From contig NZ_JAFFPS010000026.1 of assembly GCF_016919165.1 (NCBI RefSeq), positions 153,650 through 217,649 of the forward strand: DNA of 64,000 nt, written 5' to 3'. The stretch comes from Leptospira chreensis (lineage in GTDB: Bacteria > Spirochaetota > Leptospiria > Leptospirales > Leptospiraceae). The position numbers and the translations under genes were made by a program. Of this stretch, positions 53,679-63,151 are shown one piece after another. The notes beneath the pieces are model-generated. The model saw only the letters and a list, made by a program, of their open reading frames with translations, was not told the DNA's origin and did not search any database. Within the stretch, counting starts at the first letter, position 1. Each line of letters opens with the position of its first letter.

Positions 53679-55943
53679 TTATTCCGATACACAATCGATA
53701 AAGTAAGTGACATGACCTGATTCTGATTTTTCTTCCACAAGGCCGTGGATGTCTGTTTCAAAACCAGGAAACTTTGCGTTAAATTCACGTGCAAACTGTA
53801 AGTAACGAATGATGGTCATGTTGAACTTCTCTCCGGGGATAAGGAGTGGAATGCCTGGAGGATACGGCGTTAACAACACAGAAGTAATCCTTCCTTCCAA
53901 CTCATCAATCGGAACTCTTTCGATGTCACGATGTGCCATTTTGGAAAAAGCTTCCGAAGGTTTCATCGCAGGGATCATTGGGCTAAGATACATCTCCGTT
54001 GTTAGGTGAGAGATATTATTGGCCCGATATACCTCATGCATGGACTGGCATAAATCCCGTAACCCAATACGATCATACTTGGGATATGTGACAGCAAACT
54101 TTGGCATCACACGCCAGAGTGGTTGGTTCGAATCATAATCATCTTTGAACTGTTGTAATTCGGTGACCATGGTATTCCATCGGCCTTTGGTAATCCCGAT
54201 AGTAAACATGATAAAGAAACTATAAAGTCCTGTTTTTTCTACGATGATCCCATGTTCTGCTAAGTATTTGGTGAGGATGAGGGCAGGGATTCCCCAGTCA
54301 GCAAATTCTCCTTCCACACTCATACCGGGAGTGATGACAGTGGCTTTGATGGGATCCAACATATTGAATCCTTCTGCGATGTCCCCAAACCCATGCCAAC
54401 GGTCATTGGCTTTCAGAATCCATTCGTCTCTTTCGCCGGCTCCTTCTTCGATAAGAGCTTCCGGGCCCCAAACACTAAACCACCAATCTTCTTCGAGTTC
54501 CAAATCTACTTTGCGCATAGCGCGTCGGAAATCGAGAGCTTCTTCAATGGACTCTTCCACAAGGGCATTCCCGCCGGGAGATTCCATCATGGCCGCTGCC
54601 ACATCACAAGAAGCGATGATGGCATACTGAGGACTCGTACTTGTATGCATTAAAAAAGCTTCATTGAAAAGGTTTCTGTCTAAGGTTTCTTTTTCACTGT
54701 TTTGCACAAGGATCTGGCTTGCTTGCGAGAGACCTGCTAGAAGTTTGTGAGTGGACTGAGTGGCAAAGATCATACTTTCTTTCGGACGAGGCCTGTCTGA
54801 TCCAATGGCATGCATTCCCGTATAGAATCTATGAAAGGATGCATGTGGTAGCCAAGCTTCATCAAAGTGAAGAGTTGAGATTTTGCCATCTAACTCTGAT
54901 TTGATGTCTTCCACATTGTAGAGAATTCCATCATATGTACTTTGTGTGATGGTAAGAATTCTAGGATTCCCTTTTACATGTTTTGCAAACGGGTGTTCTG
55001 CGATTTTTTTCTGAATGTTTTCCCATTTGAATTCTGATTTAGGAATGGGGCCAATGATTCCGAAATGGTTTCTTGTTGGCATAAGAAATACGGGAATGGC
55101 ACCAGTCATGGTGATTGCATGTAAAATACTTTTGTGACAGTTACGATCGACGATCACAACGTCACCCGGTGCTACTGTACTATGCCAAACAATTTTGTTG
55201 GAAGTGGAAGTTCCATTCGTAACAAAATACAAACTATCACATTGAAAAATTCGGGCAGCATTTCTTTCACTGGCAGAAATCGGACCTGTATGGTCGAGAA
55301 GTTGGCCTAATTCATCCACCGCATTACAAACGTCAGCACGAAGCATGTTCTCTCCAAAAAATTGGTGGAACATTTGTCCTACAGGACTTTTTAAAAAGGC
55401 AACACCACCGGAGTGTCCTGGGCAGTGCCAGCTGTAACTTCCGTCATGTGCATATTGTGTTAAGGCGCGAAAAAATGGTGGAGGCAAACTATCTAAGTAG
55501 GATTTGACTTCTCTATGAATGGCACGAGCCATAAACTCAGGTGTGTCTTCAAACATATGAATGAAGCCGTGAAGTTCTTTTAAAATACTATTCGGAATAT
55601 GACGACTGGTTCTAGTTTCCCCATAGAGAAACAGCGGTATGTCGGCGTTTCTATGTCGGACTTGGGTAACAAAGTCTTTTAATTGGCGGAGAGCATCGGG
55701 AACTTCGCCTACTGTTTCTGGCGTGAACTCTTCATCGTCAATGGAGAGAATGAATCCACAAGCCCGGCTCTGTTGTTGCACAAAACTTGTTAAATCTCCG
55801 TAACTGGTAACTCCCAGTACTTCGATTCCTTCACCTTCTAGTGCCTTTGCAATTGCTCGAATGCCAAGACCGCTGGCATTTTCGGAACGAAAATCTTCAT
55901 CAATGATGATGATAGGAAATTGAACGATACCGTTTTGATACAT
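53679..55943 (-). CDS. Orn/Lys/Arg decarboxylase (biodegradative type)
   Basis: A PLP-dependent basic amino acid decarboxylase of 754 residues from ATG 55943 (GGAG ribosome site); a longer frame to 55979 is unlikely. The N-terminal wing domain starts IIIIDEDFRSENASGLGI; the PLP fold contains HCPGHSGGVAF, VTNGTSTSNK, DRNCHKSILHA, TLHFDEAWLPHASFH and FATQSTHKLLAGLSQ with the Schiff-base Lys. It converts Orn, Lys or Arg to a polyamine precursor and CO2. The wing domain is typical of inducible acid-response enzymes. It follows the 773-residue hypothetical gene on the same strand. Confidence 0.93.
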   Translation of the reverse strand: MYQNGIVQFPIIIIDEDFRSENASGLGIRAIAKALEGEGIEVLGVTSYGDLTSFVQQQSRACGFILSIDDEEFTPETVGEVPDALRQLKDFVTQVRHRNADIPLFLYGETRTSRHIPNSILKELHGFIHMFEDTPEFMARAIHREVKSYLDSLPPPFFRALTQYAHDGSYSWHCPGHSGGVAFLKSPVGQMFHQFFGENMLRADVCNAVDELGQLLDHTGPISASERNAARIFQCDSLYFVTNGTSTSNKIVWHSTVAPGDVVIVDRNCHKSILHAITMTGAIPVFLMPTRNHFGIIGPIPKSEFKWENIQKKIAEHPFAKHVKGNPRILTITQSTYDGILYNVEDIKSELDGKISTLHFDEAWLPHASFHRFYTGMHAIGSDRPRPKESMIFATQSTHKLLAGLSQASQILVQNSEKETLDRNLFNEAFLMHTSTSPQYAIIASCDVAAAMMESPGGNALVEESIEEALDFRRAMRKVDLELEEDWWFSVWGPEALIEEGAGERDEWILKANDRWHGFGDIAEGFNMLDPIKATVITPGMSVEGEFADWGIPALILTKYLAEHGIIVEKTGLYSFFIMFTIGITKGRWNTMVTELQQFKDDYDSNQPLWRVMPKFAVTYPKYDRIGLRDLCQSMHEVYRANNISHLTTEMYLSPMIPAMKPSEAFSKMAHRDIERVPIDELEGRITSVLLTPYPPGIPLLIPGEKFNMTIIRYLQFAREFNAKFPGFETDIHGLVEEKSESGHVTYFIDCVSE

Positions 55944-55992
55944 CACACTCCATAGGAGGAGTGACCCGTAGGGAATCAAATAATTTTAGTAT

Positions 55993-58314
55993 CTAAACTC
56001 GTTTTTTCGGAAGGTATTTATAATACTCCATCTCTACCGTGTTGATGAGGTAGGTGTAGTATTTAACTAGTTTTTTATCGAACTTCTTTTTGTTCATTTC
56101 CTCTCTGTAGTGGTCAGCGAGTTGGCCACGAAAGAGCGCTGATTTCATATCTGTACGGTTGATGAGGATGGTGTTCGGAAGATCCCGAATGGCGACATCA
56201 TCAGGAATGAGAATGGTAGAAACGGATTGCAGAACAGCGTATTCTACAGTAGAAGCCACCTTATCGTCATCCTTTTCTTTCCCGAGAGTCATATTGTTTC
56301 GTTTGATATTGTCCAAATTTTCGTAAATCCGAGAACGTAAGGATTTGGGATCCAAAACTTTGTCGGTAATTTTATTGAATCGTTTGGGAAATACGAAGTT
56401 GTCTGCGGCTTTATAGATATGAGAAAGTTTCTCTTCTTTTTTACTCGTTTCCGCTTCGTCTTCATATGAAGAAGAGGAAGAACCGGAATTGTAAGTGGGT
56501 TTGCCCCAATCTCCAATTCCAGAAAATTTCCCAGAGTTTTTGATGTCCTCTCTCATCTCTTCCGTGGATTTTTCGCGGAAGTAGATGGCGGCCATAAATC
56601 CGAGAACTACAGAAAAAGGGACACCAAAGAAGATTGGCATCGCCGAACGAAGGTAATAAGCACCGGTGATAAATATTAGAGTACTTACGACAAATGTCAA
56701 AATTCCGGGAACGGCGTTGAATCGGGAACGGATTTCATTGGAACGTTCTTTTTCCAATTCTTCCACTTCCATATTTTTGACATCGGCATTCAGTTTGGCA
56801 ATGAGCTCGGGTTTCAGTTTGTTATTGAGTTCCGGATGTTTGGGATTGGAAAGTTTGTGGTTGATGATTTTGGCATAACCCAACTGTTTTTTGTATTCTG
56901 GGTTGGTTCTTCCCTCAAACGCTAGTTTGTGGATGACCGCTGCCATATAACCATGATCCACAACGTAATAAACAGATCTTCCATCGGGAAGTTTTTCTTC
57001 GTAATAGGAATGGTCCGAGAAAACATCGTCTTTCAAACGTTTGATGTATTCGTTGGCTTTTTCTTCCGAAGTGATGCCGGCCTTTGCCACTTCTTCTTCA
57101 AAATCAATTCTTAGGAGTGTGTTGTGGTTTTTAGTATGTTCCGGAATTTTACTAATTACCGCATTCTTGACGGTTCCGTAAATACTATCATCCTTACGAG
57201 TGAGAACCGATCCTTTTTCTTCCGAAAGTCTTTTTAGAATTTTTACACTCAGTTCAACTGTTTCTTTGATCGATAAAGCTCGGTTCCCTTTTTCTGTAGG
57301 ATAAGGAAAGTTTTCGATGACAGCTAAAAACTTTTTCACCTCTTCTTCAGGATTCATTTTGGATTCTAAAGATGGAAACTTTGGTGTGGATATATAATCA
57401 CTAAAGGATGATAAGAAGGATTCATACTTTGCGTCTTTCGCAAGTTTTGTGAGTTGGTCTTTTGTAAATTGTTCCAACCCATTCATATGAGCCAGGATTT
57501 GGTTCACAACTTCTGGCAATCGTTTGAAACTTCCATCGGGTAAGATGTTTAGTTCATCAATGACAATATGATAATCAGTGAGAACAGAAAGTGCTAGGTT
57601 TTGTTCTCTTGCAAAGAGAGTGAAGTCTTCGAGAAAATCCGGCATGGGGATATAAGGCAAATTTCCAAATCCCTTTCTCACAAGAGAAGAGATCTCGGCT
57701 TCCAAAGATCCAAGTTTTGGATACAACCAAGTGTTTCCCTCTTTGTTTTTTTGTAAGAGCAAAGACCCTGGGTTATCTTCGTCCCAGTTCCTTCCTTTTT
57801 TAGCGCGGTTGTCTAAAAGGACTTTGATGAGGTCTTGTGAAAATCGAAAACAAGCCTGCCTATAAGGTTGGGTGTCCGTTTTATTCTCGTTTTGCGGTGC
57901 AATCAGTGCAATTTTAGATGAGATTTTGCTACCCGTACGAATGAGGTAAGGATAAGCATAGGCCGCGCGGTTTTGGCCTCTATGGTCAATGTCTAAAATT
58001 TGGCGGAGTGCATGGTGGATGGAATTCTCTGAACGACCTTGGGCACCTAAGTTTGTGTACTTACCCAGGGCTTCGGGAAGTTTGTCCACAGTCATAAGGT
58101 AAGATGCGTGTTTTTCTTTGCTGCCGTGTTTCTCTACACGTTTGTGCCAGTCTTTAAGTTCATCTAAAATGCAACGTGCGGTGGGCGTTAGGCTTCCCAC
58201 GGAATCAGACAAAAATATATAGGACTGAGCAGAGGGTCTATCGGATGAACTTTCCTCTTTGGATGAGGGGTTCTCTACGACTGTGTCTGATAGATCAATG
58301 CTGTCTTCGCTCAT
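55993..58314 (-). CDS. Large leptospiral protein of unknown function with two membrane helices
   Basis: A 773-residue protein with an acidic, Ser-rich start and two adjacent hydrophobic helices at about 550-590 (FVVSTLIFITGAYYL and FFGVPFSVVLGFMAAIYF). The first part is soluble and charged, with ENSIHHALRQILDIDHRG and LSVLTDYHIVIDELN. The C-terminal 180 residues (after GSSSSSYEDE) are again charged and end KYLPKKRV. No family is recognised. It begins inside the avtA-like stop codon (ATGA), and its stop is 49 bases before the decarboxylase ATG, so it sits between two PLP enzyme genes in one operon. Confidence 0.72.
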   Translation of the reverse strand: MSEDSIDLSDTVVENPSSKEESSSDRPSAQSYIFLSDSVGSLTPTARCILDELKDWHKRVEKHGSKEKHASYLMTVDKLPEALGKYTNLGAQGRSENSIHHALRQILDIDHRGQNRAAYAYPYLIRTGSKISSKIALIAPQNENKTDTQPYRQACFRFSQDLIKVLLDNRAKKGRNWDEDNPGSLLLQKNKEGNTWLYPKLGSLEAEISSLVRKGFGNLPYIPMPDFLEDFTLFAREQNLALSVLTDYHIVIDELNILPDGSFKRLPEVVNQILAHMNGLEQFTKDQLTKLAKDAKYESFLSSFSDYISTPKFPSLESKMNPEEEVKKFLAVIENFPYPTEKGNRALSIKETVELSVKILKRLSEEKGSVLTRKDDSIYGTVKNAVISKIPEHTKNHNTLLRIDFEEEVAKAGITSEEKANEYIKRLKDDVFSDHSYYEEKLPDGRSVYYVVDHGYMAAVIHKLAFEGRTNPEYKKQLGYAKIINHKLSNPKHPELNNKLKPELIAKLNADVKNMEVEELEKERSNEIRSRFNAVPGILTFVVSTLIFITGAYYLRSAMPIFFGVPFSVVLGFMAAIYFREKSTEEMREDIKNSGKFSGIGDWGKPTYNSGSSSSSYEDEAETSKKEEKLSHIYKAADNFVFPKRFNKITDKVLDPKSLRSRIYENLDNIKRNNMTLGKEKDDDKVASTVEYAVLQSVSTILIPDDVAIRDLPNTILINRTDMKSALFRGQLADHYREEMNKKKFDKKLVKYYTYLINTVEMEYYKYLPKKRV

Positions 58315-59591
58315 TTGGATTTCGCCTGGTGAGTTGCCACAATCTCTGCTAGGATATGGGCTCCCCTGGCTAATTCTTCTTCCTTACGGCAATATGTCAA
58401 ACGTATGCAATCTTGAGTGTGCGAAAAATCTGTGTTTAGTCCCGGAAAGAAATAATGTCCTGAAACAATAAAGAGCCGTTTATCTTTACAAAGGTGATAA
58501 AGTTTGTGATTGGATACAGATAGATTGGGGAAACGAATCCAAAGAAAAAATCCACCCATAGGATCGTGGATTTCATACTCTACACCTTGTTTTTGGAATT
58601 CCGATTCAAAGATAGAAATGGCAAGTTCTCTTTTTTTGTCATAAAACGGACGTAATACGTTTTTTGAAAGCTCAGGAAGAATGTTTTGACGAAAGAGAAT
58701 CTCCATCATATACACACCGAGGTTCCCGACGGCAAGGTTTCCCACAGCAGAATAAGAAGACAGGGTTTCGATGGTATCGGGATTGGAAACGATGATTCCC
58801 AAACGAACTCCCGGTAGGCCAATTTTGGAAAAACTAAAAGATAAAGTCCTACCATCTCGGTAAGTGATTGGATCTTCCGAACCAATTAAGTTGGGAAAAG
58901 GATTTCCGTAGGCCGAGTCAATGAGTAGGGGAAGAGATTTCTTTTTGGTTCTTGATTCGATCCAGTCTAGATCGGTTAAAGATAAAACATTCCCTGTTGG
59001 GTTTGTGGGCCTGGAGAGGGCAACACAGCCCACATCCGATAAATCAAAATCAGTTTTGTTTAATCCGTAGCGAAATCTATGGTTCCCTGTAGGAATCACT
59101 TCGGGTTGGGTTGCGAGAAAGGCATTGGCTTCTATGGACTGGTCCGCATAACCAATGTATTCTGGAACAATGGGGAGTAGGATTTTTTTAAAACTTCCAT
59201 CTGTCATTTTGCCTGAATGAATATTGAGTAAATACGAATAGGCATTTTGGCTTCCATTCAAAAAAGCAATGTTGTCTTTAGTGAGTTTTGCATCCAAATG
59301 TGGTGATAAATATTCTGCGGCGAGGGTGCGGAAACGATCATTCCCAATAGGAGCTTGGTAGTCACCGAGAAGGGCGGCAAGACTTGGGTCTTTGGCAAGG
59401 GAAAGAAAACATTCCGCAAAGATCTCTTCTACTTCTGGAATATGAGCCGGATTTCCTCCCCCGAATAGGACTTCGTCGGGGTGGCCCGTCACTTTCCCAA
59501 GATCTTCCATAAGGGAGCGGATGCCTTGGTTTTGGCGGAGGCGAGTGGCCCAAACTGAGGTGAGAGAATCCGTCATGGGGGCCATATTCAC
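58311..59591 (-). CDS. avtA: Valine-pyruvate aminotransferase (AvtA-like)
   Basis: A class I/II PLP aminotransferase of 426 residues. FGGGNPAHIPEVEEIF and RSLMEDLGK at the N-terminus, GDYQAPIGNDRFR, LSRPTNPTGNVLS, DSAYGNPFP and the PLP lysine in SFSFSKIGLPGVRLG are all in place and match the AvtA group. It exchanges amino groups among alanine, valine and pyruvate. GTG start at 59591 has AAGGAG at 8-base spacing, so I keep it over the nearby ATGs. It is the first gene of a three-gene minus-strand operon. Confidence 0.87.
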   Translation of the reverse strand: MNMAPMTDSLTSVWATRLRQNQGIRSLMEDLGKVTGHPDEVLFGGGNPAHIPEVEEIFAECFLSLAKDPSLAALLGDYQAPIGNDRFRTLAAEYLSPHLDAKLTKDNIAFLNGSQNAYSYLLNIHSGKMTDGSFKKILLPIVPEYIGYADQSIEANAFLATQPEVIPTGNHRFRYGLNKTDFDLSDVGCVALSRPTNPTGNVLSLTDLDWIESRTKKKSLPLLIDSAYGNPFPNLIGSEDPITYRDGRTLSFSFSKIGLPGVRLGIIVSNPDTIETLSSYSAVGNLAVGNLGVYMMEILFRQNILPELSKNVLRPFYDKKRELAISIFESEFQKQGVEYEIHDPMGGFFLWIRFPNLSVSNHKLYHLCKDKRLFIVSGHYFFPGLNTDFSHTQDCIRLTYCRKEEELARGAHILAEIVATHQAKSK

Positions 59592-59659
59592 GAGACTTTC
59601 TCCTTCCAGAACCCTTTTTCCAAGGGAATTCCAAAATTATGTTCGCATTTCGAAAAATG

Positions 59660-59700
59660 AAGTGACATAATTCGGAAACGGGGTATTTAAGTGACATAAT
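59660..59700. repeat. 12-base direct repeat in the divergent promoter region
   Basis: AAGTGACATAAT occurs at 59660-59671 and 59689-59700, exactly 29 bases apart, in the 127-base gap between the divergent avtA-like and DegT-like genes. The second copy ends 18 bases before the DegT ATG. Perfect repeats of this length in a promoter region suggest binding sites for a regulator on one face of the helix. Confidence 0.6.
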
Positions 59701-59718
59701 ATAGAGGAGTGCTGTTGG

Positions 59719-60813
59719 ATGAGCACCGAAACAATACAAAGACCTATTCGAAAAGAAAAAGACATCGAATTTTTTAAACCCACCCTTTCTCGGGAAGACC
59801 TGAAAGGTGTTTTGGAATGTCTTGTGGACGAACATCTTTCTACCGGTGAAATCGTAGAAAGATTTGAAAAAACGTTTTGTCACACATTTAAAATCAAATA
59901 TGCTATCTCTTCTAATTCCCTTACTTCGGCATATCACTTAGCATTGCTTGCGTTAGGCGTCAAAGCGGGAGACTCGGTTTTACTTTCGAGTTACGCTCCT
60001 ATCTCTGCCTTGGATGCCATTTTTCTTTTGCAAGCAAAACCAGTGCTTGTAGATTTAAAACGAAATTCCTTCCATCCATGTCCTGAAGAATTCCTTCGTA
60101 AAAAAAATGAATCGGGAGCTCGTTTCGCTCTTTTTGATCATAGTTTTGGATCACTGATTCGTTTGAGTGATTATTCCATCGAAGGATTGGAAGTTTTAGA
60201 AGACTTTACCGAAGCCATTGGTGCGACTTCTGAAACCATCGCTGTGGGAAAACAATCTAAAATTGCGATTTGTGGTCTCAGTGCGGAAAACATCATCACC
60301 ACTGGTAACGGTGCGATGATCATCACTTCCGAACTATCTATTTCCACCGCAGTGAAATCATATAAATCGGGCCCTTCCGCCAAACGTAACTTTGGTGAAC
60401 CAAAGTATGATTACAATTTGGTAGATTACCAAGCGGCCCTTGGGATTGAACAACTTTCCAAACTCGGTGTGATCTTAGAACGTAAGAAAAAAATTGCTTC
60501 TGCTTATTTACAAGCAGTGCAAAATTCTAGATTGGAAACTTACTTCCAAAACCCAAGTGAAGATACCTTCCAAAGATTTCCAATCGTTGTCTCAGGACAA
60601 AACTACGAAGAGATCCAAAGATATTTTAAATCCATTCATATTGGAACACAAAGGACTGTGGATGAACCACTCCATCGTGTATTGGAAGTGAATCCTTTGG
60701 AATTTCCCAATGCAGAACGCCTATACCAAAGAGGTCATTGTATTCCGATTTATCCAAACTTAACAAAAGACAACGTACAACGGATTGCTACGGCCATCCG
60801 ACGAATCTATTGA
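59719..60813 (+). CDS. DegT/DnrJ/EryC1-fold protein lacking the PLP lysine
   Basis: A 364-residue sugar-aminotransferase-fold protein. The start (FFKPTLSREDLKGVLECLVDEHLSTG), AISSNSLTSAYHLALLALGVKAGDSV, EDFTEAIGA (161-169) and the later DYNLVDYQAALGIEQL follow the family. At the PLP-lysine site, where functional enzymes read SFHxxKxITTGEGG, this protein has CGLSAENIITTGNGA (185-199): no Lys, Asn191 (or Glu190) instead, and GEGG changed to GNGA. It cannot form the usual Schiff base. It may be a non-catalytic binding protein or use different chemistry. GAGGAG precedes the ATG. An ATP-grasp-like gene follows with no gap. Confidence 0.82.
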   Translation: MSTETIQRPIRKEKDIEFFKPTLSREDLKGVLECLVDEHLSTGEIVERFEKTFCHTFKIKYAISSNSLTSAYHLALLALGVKAGDSVLLSSYAPISALDAIFLLQAKPVLVDLKRNSFHPCPEEFLRKKNESGARFALFDHSFGSLIRLSDYSIEGLEVLEDFTEAIGATSETIAVGKQSKIAICGLSAENIITTGNGAMIITSELSISTAVKSYKSGPSAKRNFGEPKYDYNLVDYQAALGIEQLSKLGVILERKKKIASAYLQAVQNSRLETYFQNPSEDTFQRFPIVVSGQNYEEIQRYFKSIHIGTQRTVDEPLHRVLEVNPLEFPNAERLYQRGHCIPIYPNLTKDNVQRIATAIRRIY

Positions 60814-61965
60814 TTGGCACGGACTCTCTACTATCTAGACTCACTTTTTGAGTATAGATTACCTCAAACACCTCTGAATTTGGATTCCTCCCTCAAACGG
60901 AGGAATCGTTGTTTGGAGAAGATGTTCTTTCCGATTTCTCGTGAAGAAGACTTTGTCCTTGTAGAAGAATTACCAAGCGATGAACTATTTGCTCACTGGA
61001 AGGAAGCTGGTCTCACACCGGGTACCCCAATCTTAGATGGTGGACTTCTTAGAGAAGTGGATCTTGTTGAATGGGGATGTCGGAACGAATGGTATGAAGG
61101 CCGACTTGTCGAAGATCCTATTCGTATCGAAACCTCTCGTTATCTCAATTCCAAAATCACACAACTTGATTTTCGAAAACACCATTCCCCTTTGCCAGCC
61201 AAGGTAATTTCCTCCGAAGAACATCTGTTTGCTGAACTAGAAGAGACCAAACTTCCCATTGTACTCAAAAGTGAATTTGGTCTTGCTGGCAGAAATCATA
61301 TTATCTTTAAATCGGCTTCTGATTCCTGGAAGATGTCGCAAGTGAATAAAAAACTTTTTGGGTTTCCCATCCTTGCTGAGTTTTGGGTAGGGGAGGAAAG
61401 GTTTTTTGATTTTTCTACTCTTTGGGATGTTCGGGATGGAGAATTCTTTTATCTCACTTCCACGGCCATGCTCATTGATAAGGAAGGAGTGTTTCGGGGG
61501 ATTCGTATCGGAGGCTCGGAGCTTCCTTACTCCGCTACTTTTTTACCTCCAGTCATGGATCTCGTTCGTGATGTCAAAGGACTGATCCCTAAAGAATACT
61601 CAGGCCCCTGTGCTATTGATGGATTTTTGTATCGCGAAGAGGGCCGGGTTCAAATCCAGCCGGTGTCAGAGTTTAACTTTCGTTATTCGATTGGACGTAT
61701 TTTATGGGAAGTTCGTAAAAAAAGAAATCCAAAACCAGGTGTGGTCACAGGAATTTTGATTTTGCCTTATCCCAAACAAGGTTCTCTAGAAGAGTGGTCT
61801 ACCATCAAAAGATTGGAAAAGGAATTAGATATTCAGTTGGTTCTTTTAACACCCGTTAGAGACTTGATCGGCAAACCATACCAAAATACCGTGATGTATT
61901 TTGAAACCACGGAAGAGAAAGAACCTTCCGTGGTAGAATCCATTTGGTTATCCTGGATGGATTGA
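60814..61965 (+). CDS. Diverged ATP-grasp protein coupled to the DegT-like gene
   Basis: A 383-residue soluble protein. The TTG start follows directly after the DegT-like stop (TGATTG). Elements of an ATP-grasp ligase are visible: LPIVLKSEFGLAGRNHIIF (147-165, with the ATP-binding Lys152 and Gly loop), FPILAEFWVGEERFFDFS (184-201), and QIQPVSEFNFRYSIGRI (280-296), with the metal-binding Glu-x-Asn-x-Arg pattern. The N-terminal 100 residues resemble a pre-ATP-grasp domain. It likely forms an amide or ester bond, but partner substrates are unknown. The close pairing with a lysine-less DegT protein is unusual. Confidence 0.68.
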   Translation: MARTLYYLDSLFEYRLPQTPLNLDSSLKRRNRCLEKMFFPISREEDFVLVEELPSDELFAHWKEAGLTPGTPILDGGLLREVDLVEWGCRNEWYEGRLVEDPIRIETSRYLNSKITQLDFRKHHSPLPAKVISSEEHLFAELEETKLPIVLKSEFGLAGRNHIIFKSASDSWKMSQVNKKLFGFPILAEFWVGEERFFDFSTLWDVRDGEFFYLTSTAMLIDKEGVFRGIRIGGSELPYSATFLPPVMDLVRDVKGLIPKEYSGPCAIDGFLYREEGRVQIQPVSEFNFRYSIGRILWEVRKKRNPKPGVVTGILILPYPKQGSLEEWSTIKRLEKELDIQLVLLTPVRDLIGKPYQNTVMYFETTEEKEPSVVESIWLSWMD

Positions 61966-61987
61966 ATTCATAAATCAGATTACTGTC

Positions 61988-62776
61988 TTAAACCCCATCT
62001 CTGTTGGAAATGAACTCATGTTTTCCATTGATCTCGAGAGTTGGATCGGATGGATTTCCTCGGCGTTTGATTTCCAAAATATCAGTATTGGTGAGTGGAA
62101 GTGTGGCCTCTAAACTCACAATGACTTTGTCTCCTTTTTCTGTCCAAGTACATAACATCTTCGCAGTTTCATAACCCATCTCACAAGTTCCATCATTATG
62201 AAGTTGGATTCTTGCTATATTGGATTTGGTTTTCCATTTTCCAATGGCCCAAGTATTTTTGGGAGGGATGAGAGCGGATCCGGCTTGGTCTGAGTTGAAT
62301 ACAACTTCCGCAATGGCTGTATTTTCGGAACTGGTTCCTTTATACACTTCTTGAATGGTTAAGGAAATTTCTTTGGCCCGAAGTTCGGATTTGAATTCTA
62401 TCTTTTGGAGGGAGAGATTATCTTTTAAAGTGACGATTTCTTCATTTCCTTCTTCTGTAGAAATTTTTAATTTTTTGATTCTATTGTTTGCCGCCCAAAG
62501 TTTAGGATCACCAAATCCATTGTAGATGGAAAAGGAACGAAAACTAATTGGTGATTTGTATTTAATTTGTAAGGATTCACCGATCCCTTCCCCTTCCGCA
62601 CCTTCCACCCAACTGGTTTTGAGTTTTCCATCCATGGCAAAGATGGGGGTGAATCGTTTTGATTTTGGTTGCAGTTGACTTGTGGAAGTGATACTCGGAG
62701 GATTGAGTGATTCTGCAAAGATTGGCAGACAGATGACGGCTATGAGTAAATAAGTTTTAGAATTGGAAGAGTTCAT
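61988..62776 (-). CDS. Secreted protein with discoidin-like (NADase-type glycan-binding) domain
   Basis: A 262-residue exported protein with a signal peptide ending IFAES. Residues about 30-165 form a beta-sandwich: STSQLQPKSKRFTPIFAMDGKLKTSW, WVEGAEGEGIGESLQI and FSIYNGFGDPKLWAANNRIKKLKI are the hallmarks of the discoidin-type 'NADase-type glycan-binding' domain. The C-terminal 90 residues are another beta domain with a Cys pair. It probably binds a sugar outside the cell. Divergent from cutA. Confidence 0.78.
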   Translation of the reverse strand: MNSSNSKTYLLIAVICLPIFAESLNPPSITSTSQLQPKSKRFTPIFAMDGKLKTSWVEGAEGEGIGESLQIKYKSPISFRSFSIYNGFGDPKLWAANNRIKKLKISTEEGNEEIVTLKDNLSLQKIEFKSELRAKEISLTIQEVYKGTSSENTAIAEVVFNSDQAGSALIPPKNTWAIGKWKTKSNIARIQLHNDGTCEMGYETAKMLCTWTEKGDKVIVSLEATLPLTNTDILEIKRRGNPSDPTLEINGKHEFISNRDGV

Positions 62777-62827
62777 ACGTTAGAATCATAGGAATATAAA
62801 ATTTAGAGCAAGTAGGAAATAAATTTA

Positions 62828-63151
62828 ATGAAGGAACCTTGGGACTATTATACTGTGTATGTTACTTTTTCCTCCGAAGAAGAGGCCAAACAAATCGCAA
62901 AAGAAGTGATTACCGAACGATTGGCGGCTTGTGCCAACATCATAAACGGAATGGAATCCATTTATATTTGGAAAGATGTAATGGAGGAGTCAAAGGAAAC
63001 TGTTTGTTTATTCAAAACAACAAAAGATAAGTCGGAAACTTTAATGCAGAGAATCAAAGAATTACATTCTTATGAAACTCCCTGCATTGTTCTGTGGCCT
63101 ATTGTTTCCGGAAATCCTGATTATTTGGATTGGGTTCGAAATTCTTTATAG
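62828..63151 (+). CDS. cutA: CutA-like divalent-cation tolerance protein
   Basis: A 107-residue cytoplasmic trimeric ferredoxin-like-fold protein: VTFSSEEEAKQIAKEVITERLAACANI, SIYIWKDVMEESKETVCLFKTT and ELHSYETPCIVLWPI are the CutA1 blocks. CutA proteins are linked to copper tolerance, though their molecular role is debated. The Cys in AACAN is conserved. It overlaps the convergent GST-like gene by 31 bases. Confidence 0.92.
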   Translation: MKEPWDYYTVYVTFSSEEEAKQIAKEVITERLAACANIINGMESIYIWKDVMEESKETVCLFKTTKDKSETLMQRIKELHSYETPCIVLWPIVSGNPDYLDWVRNSL

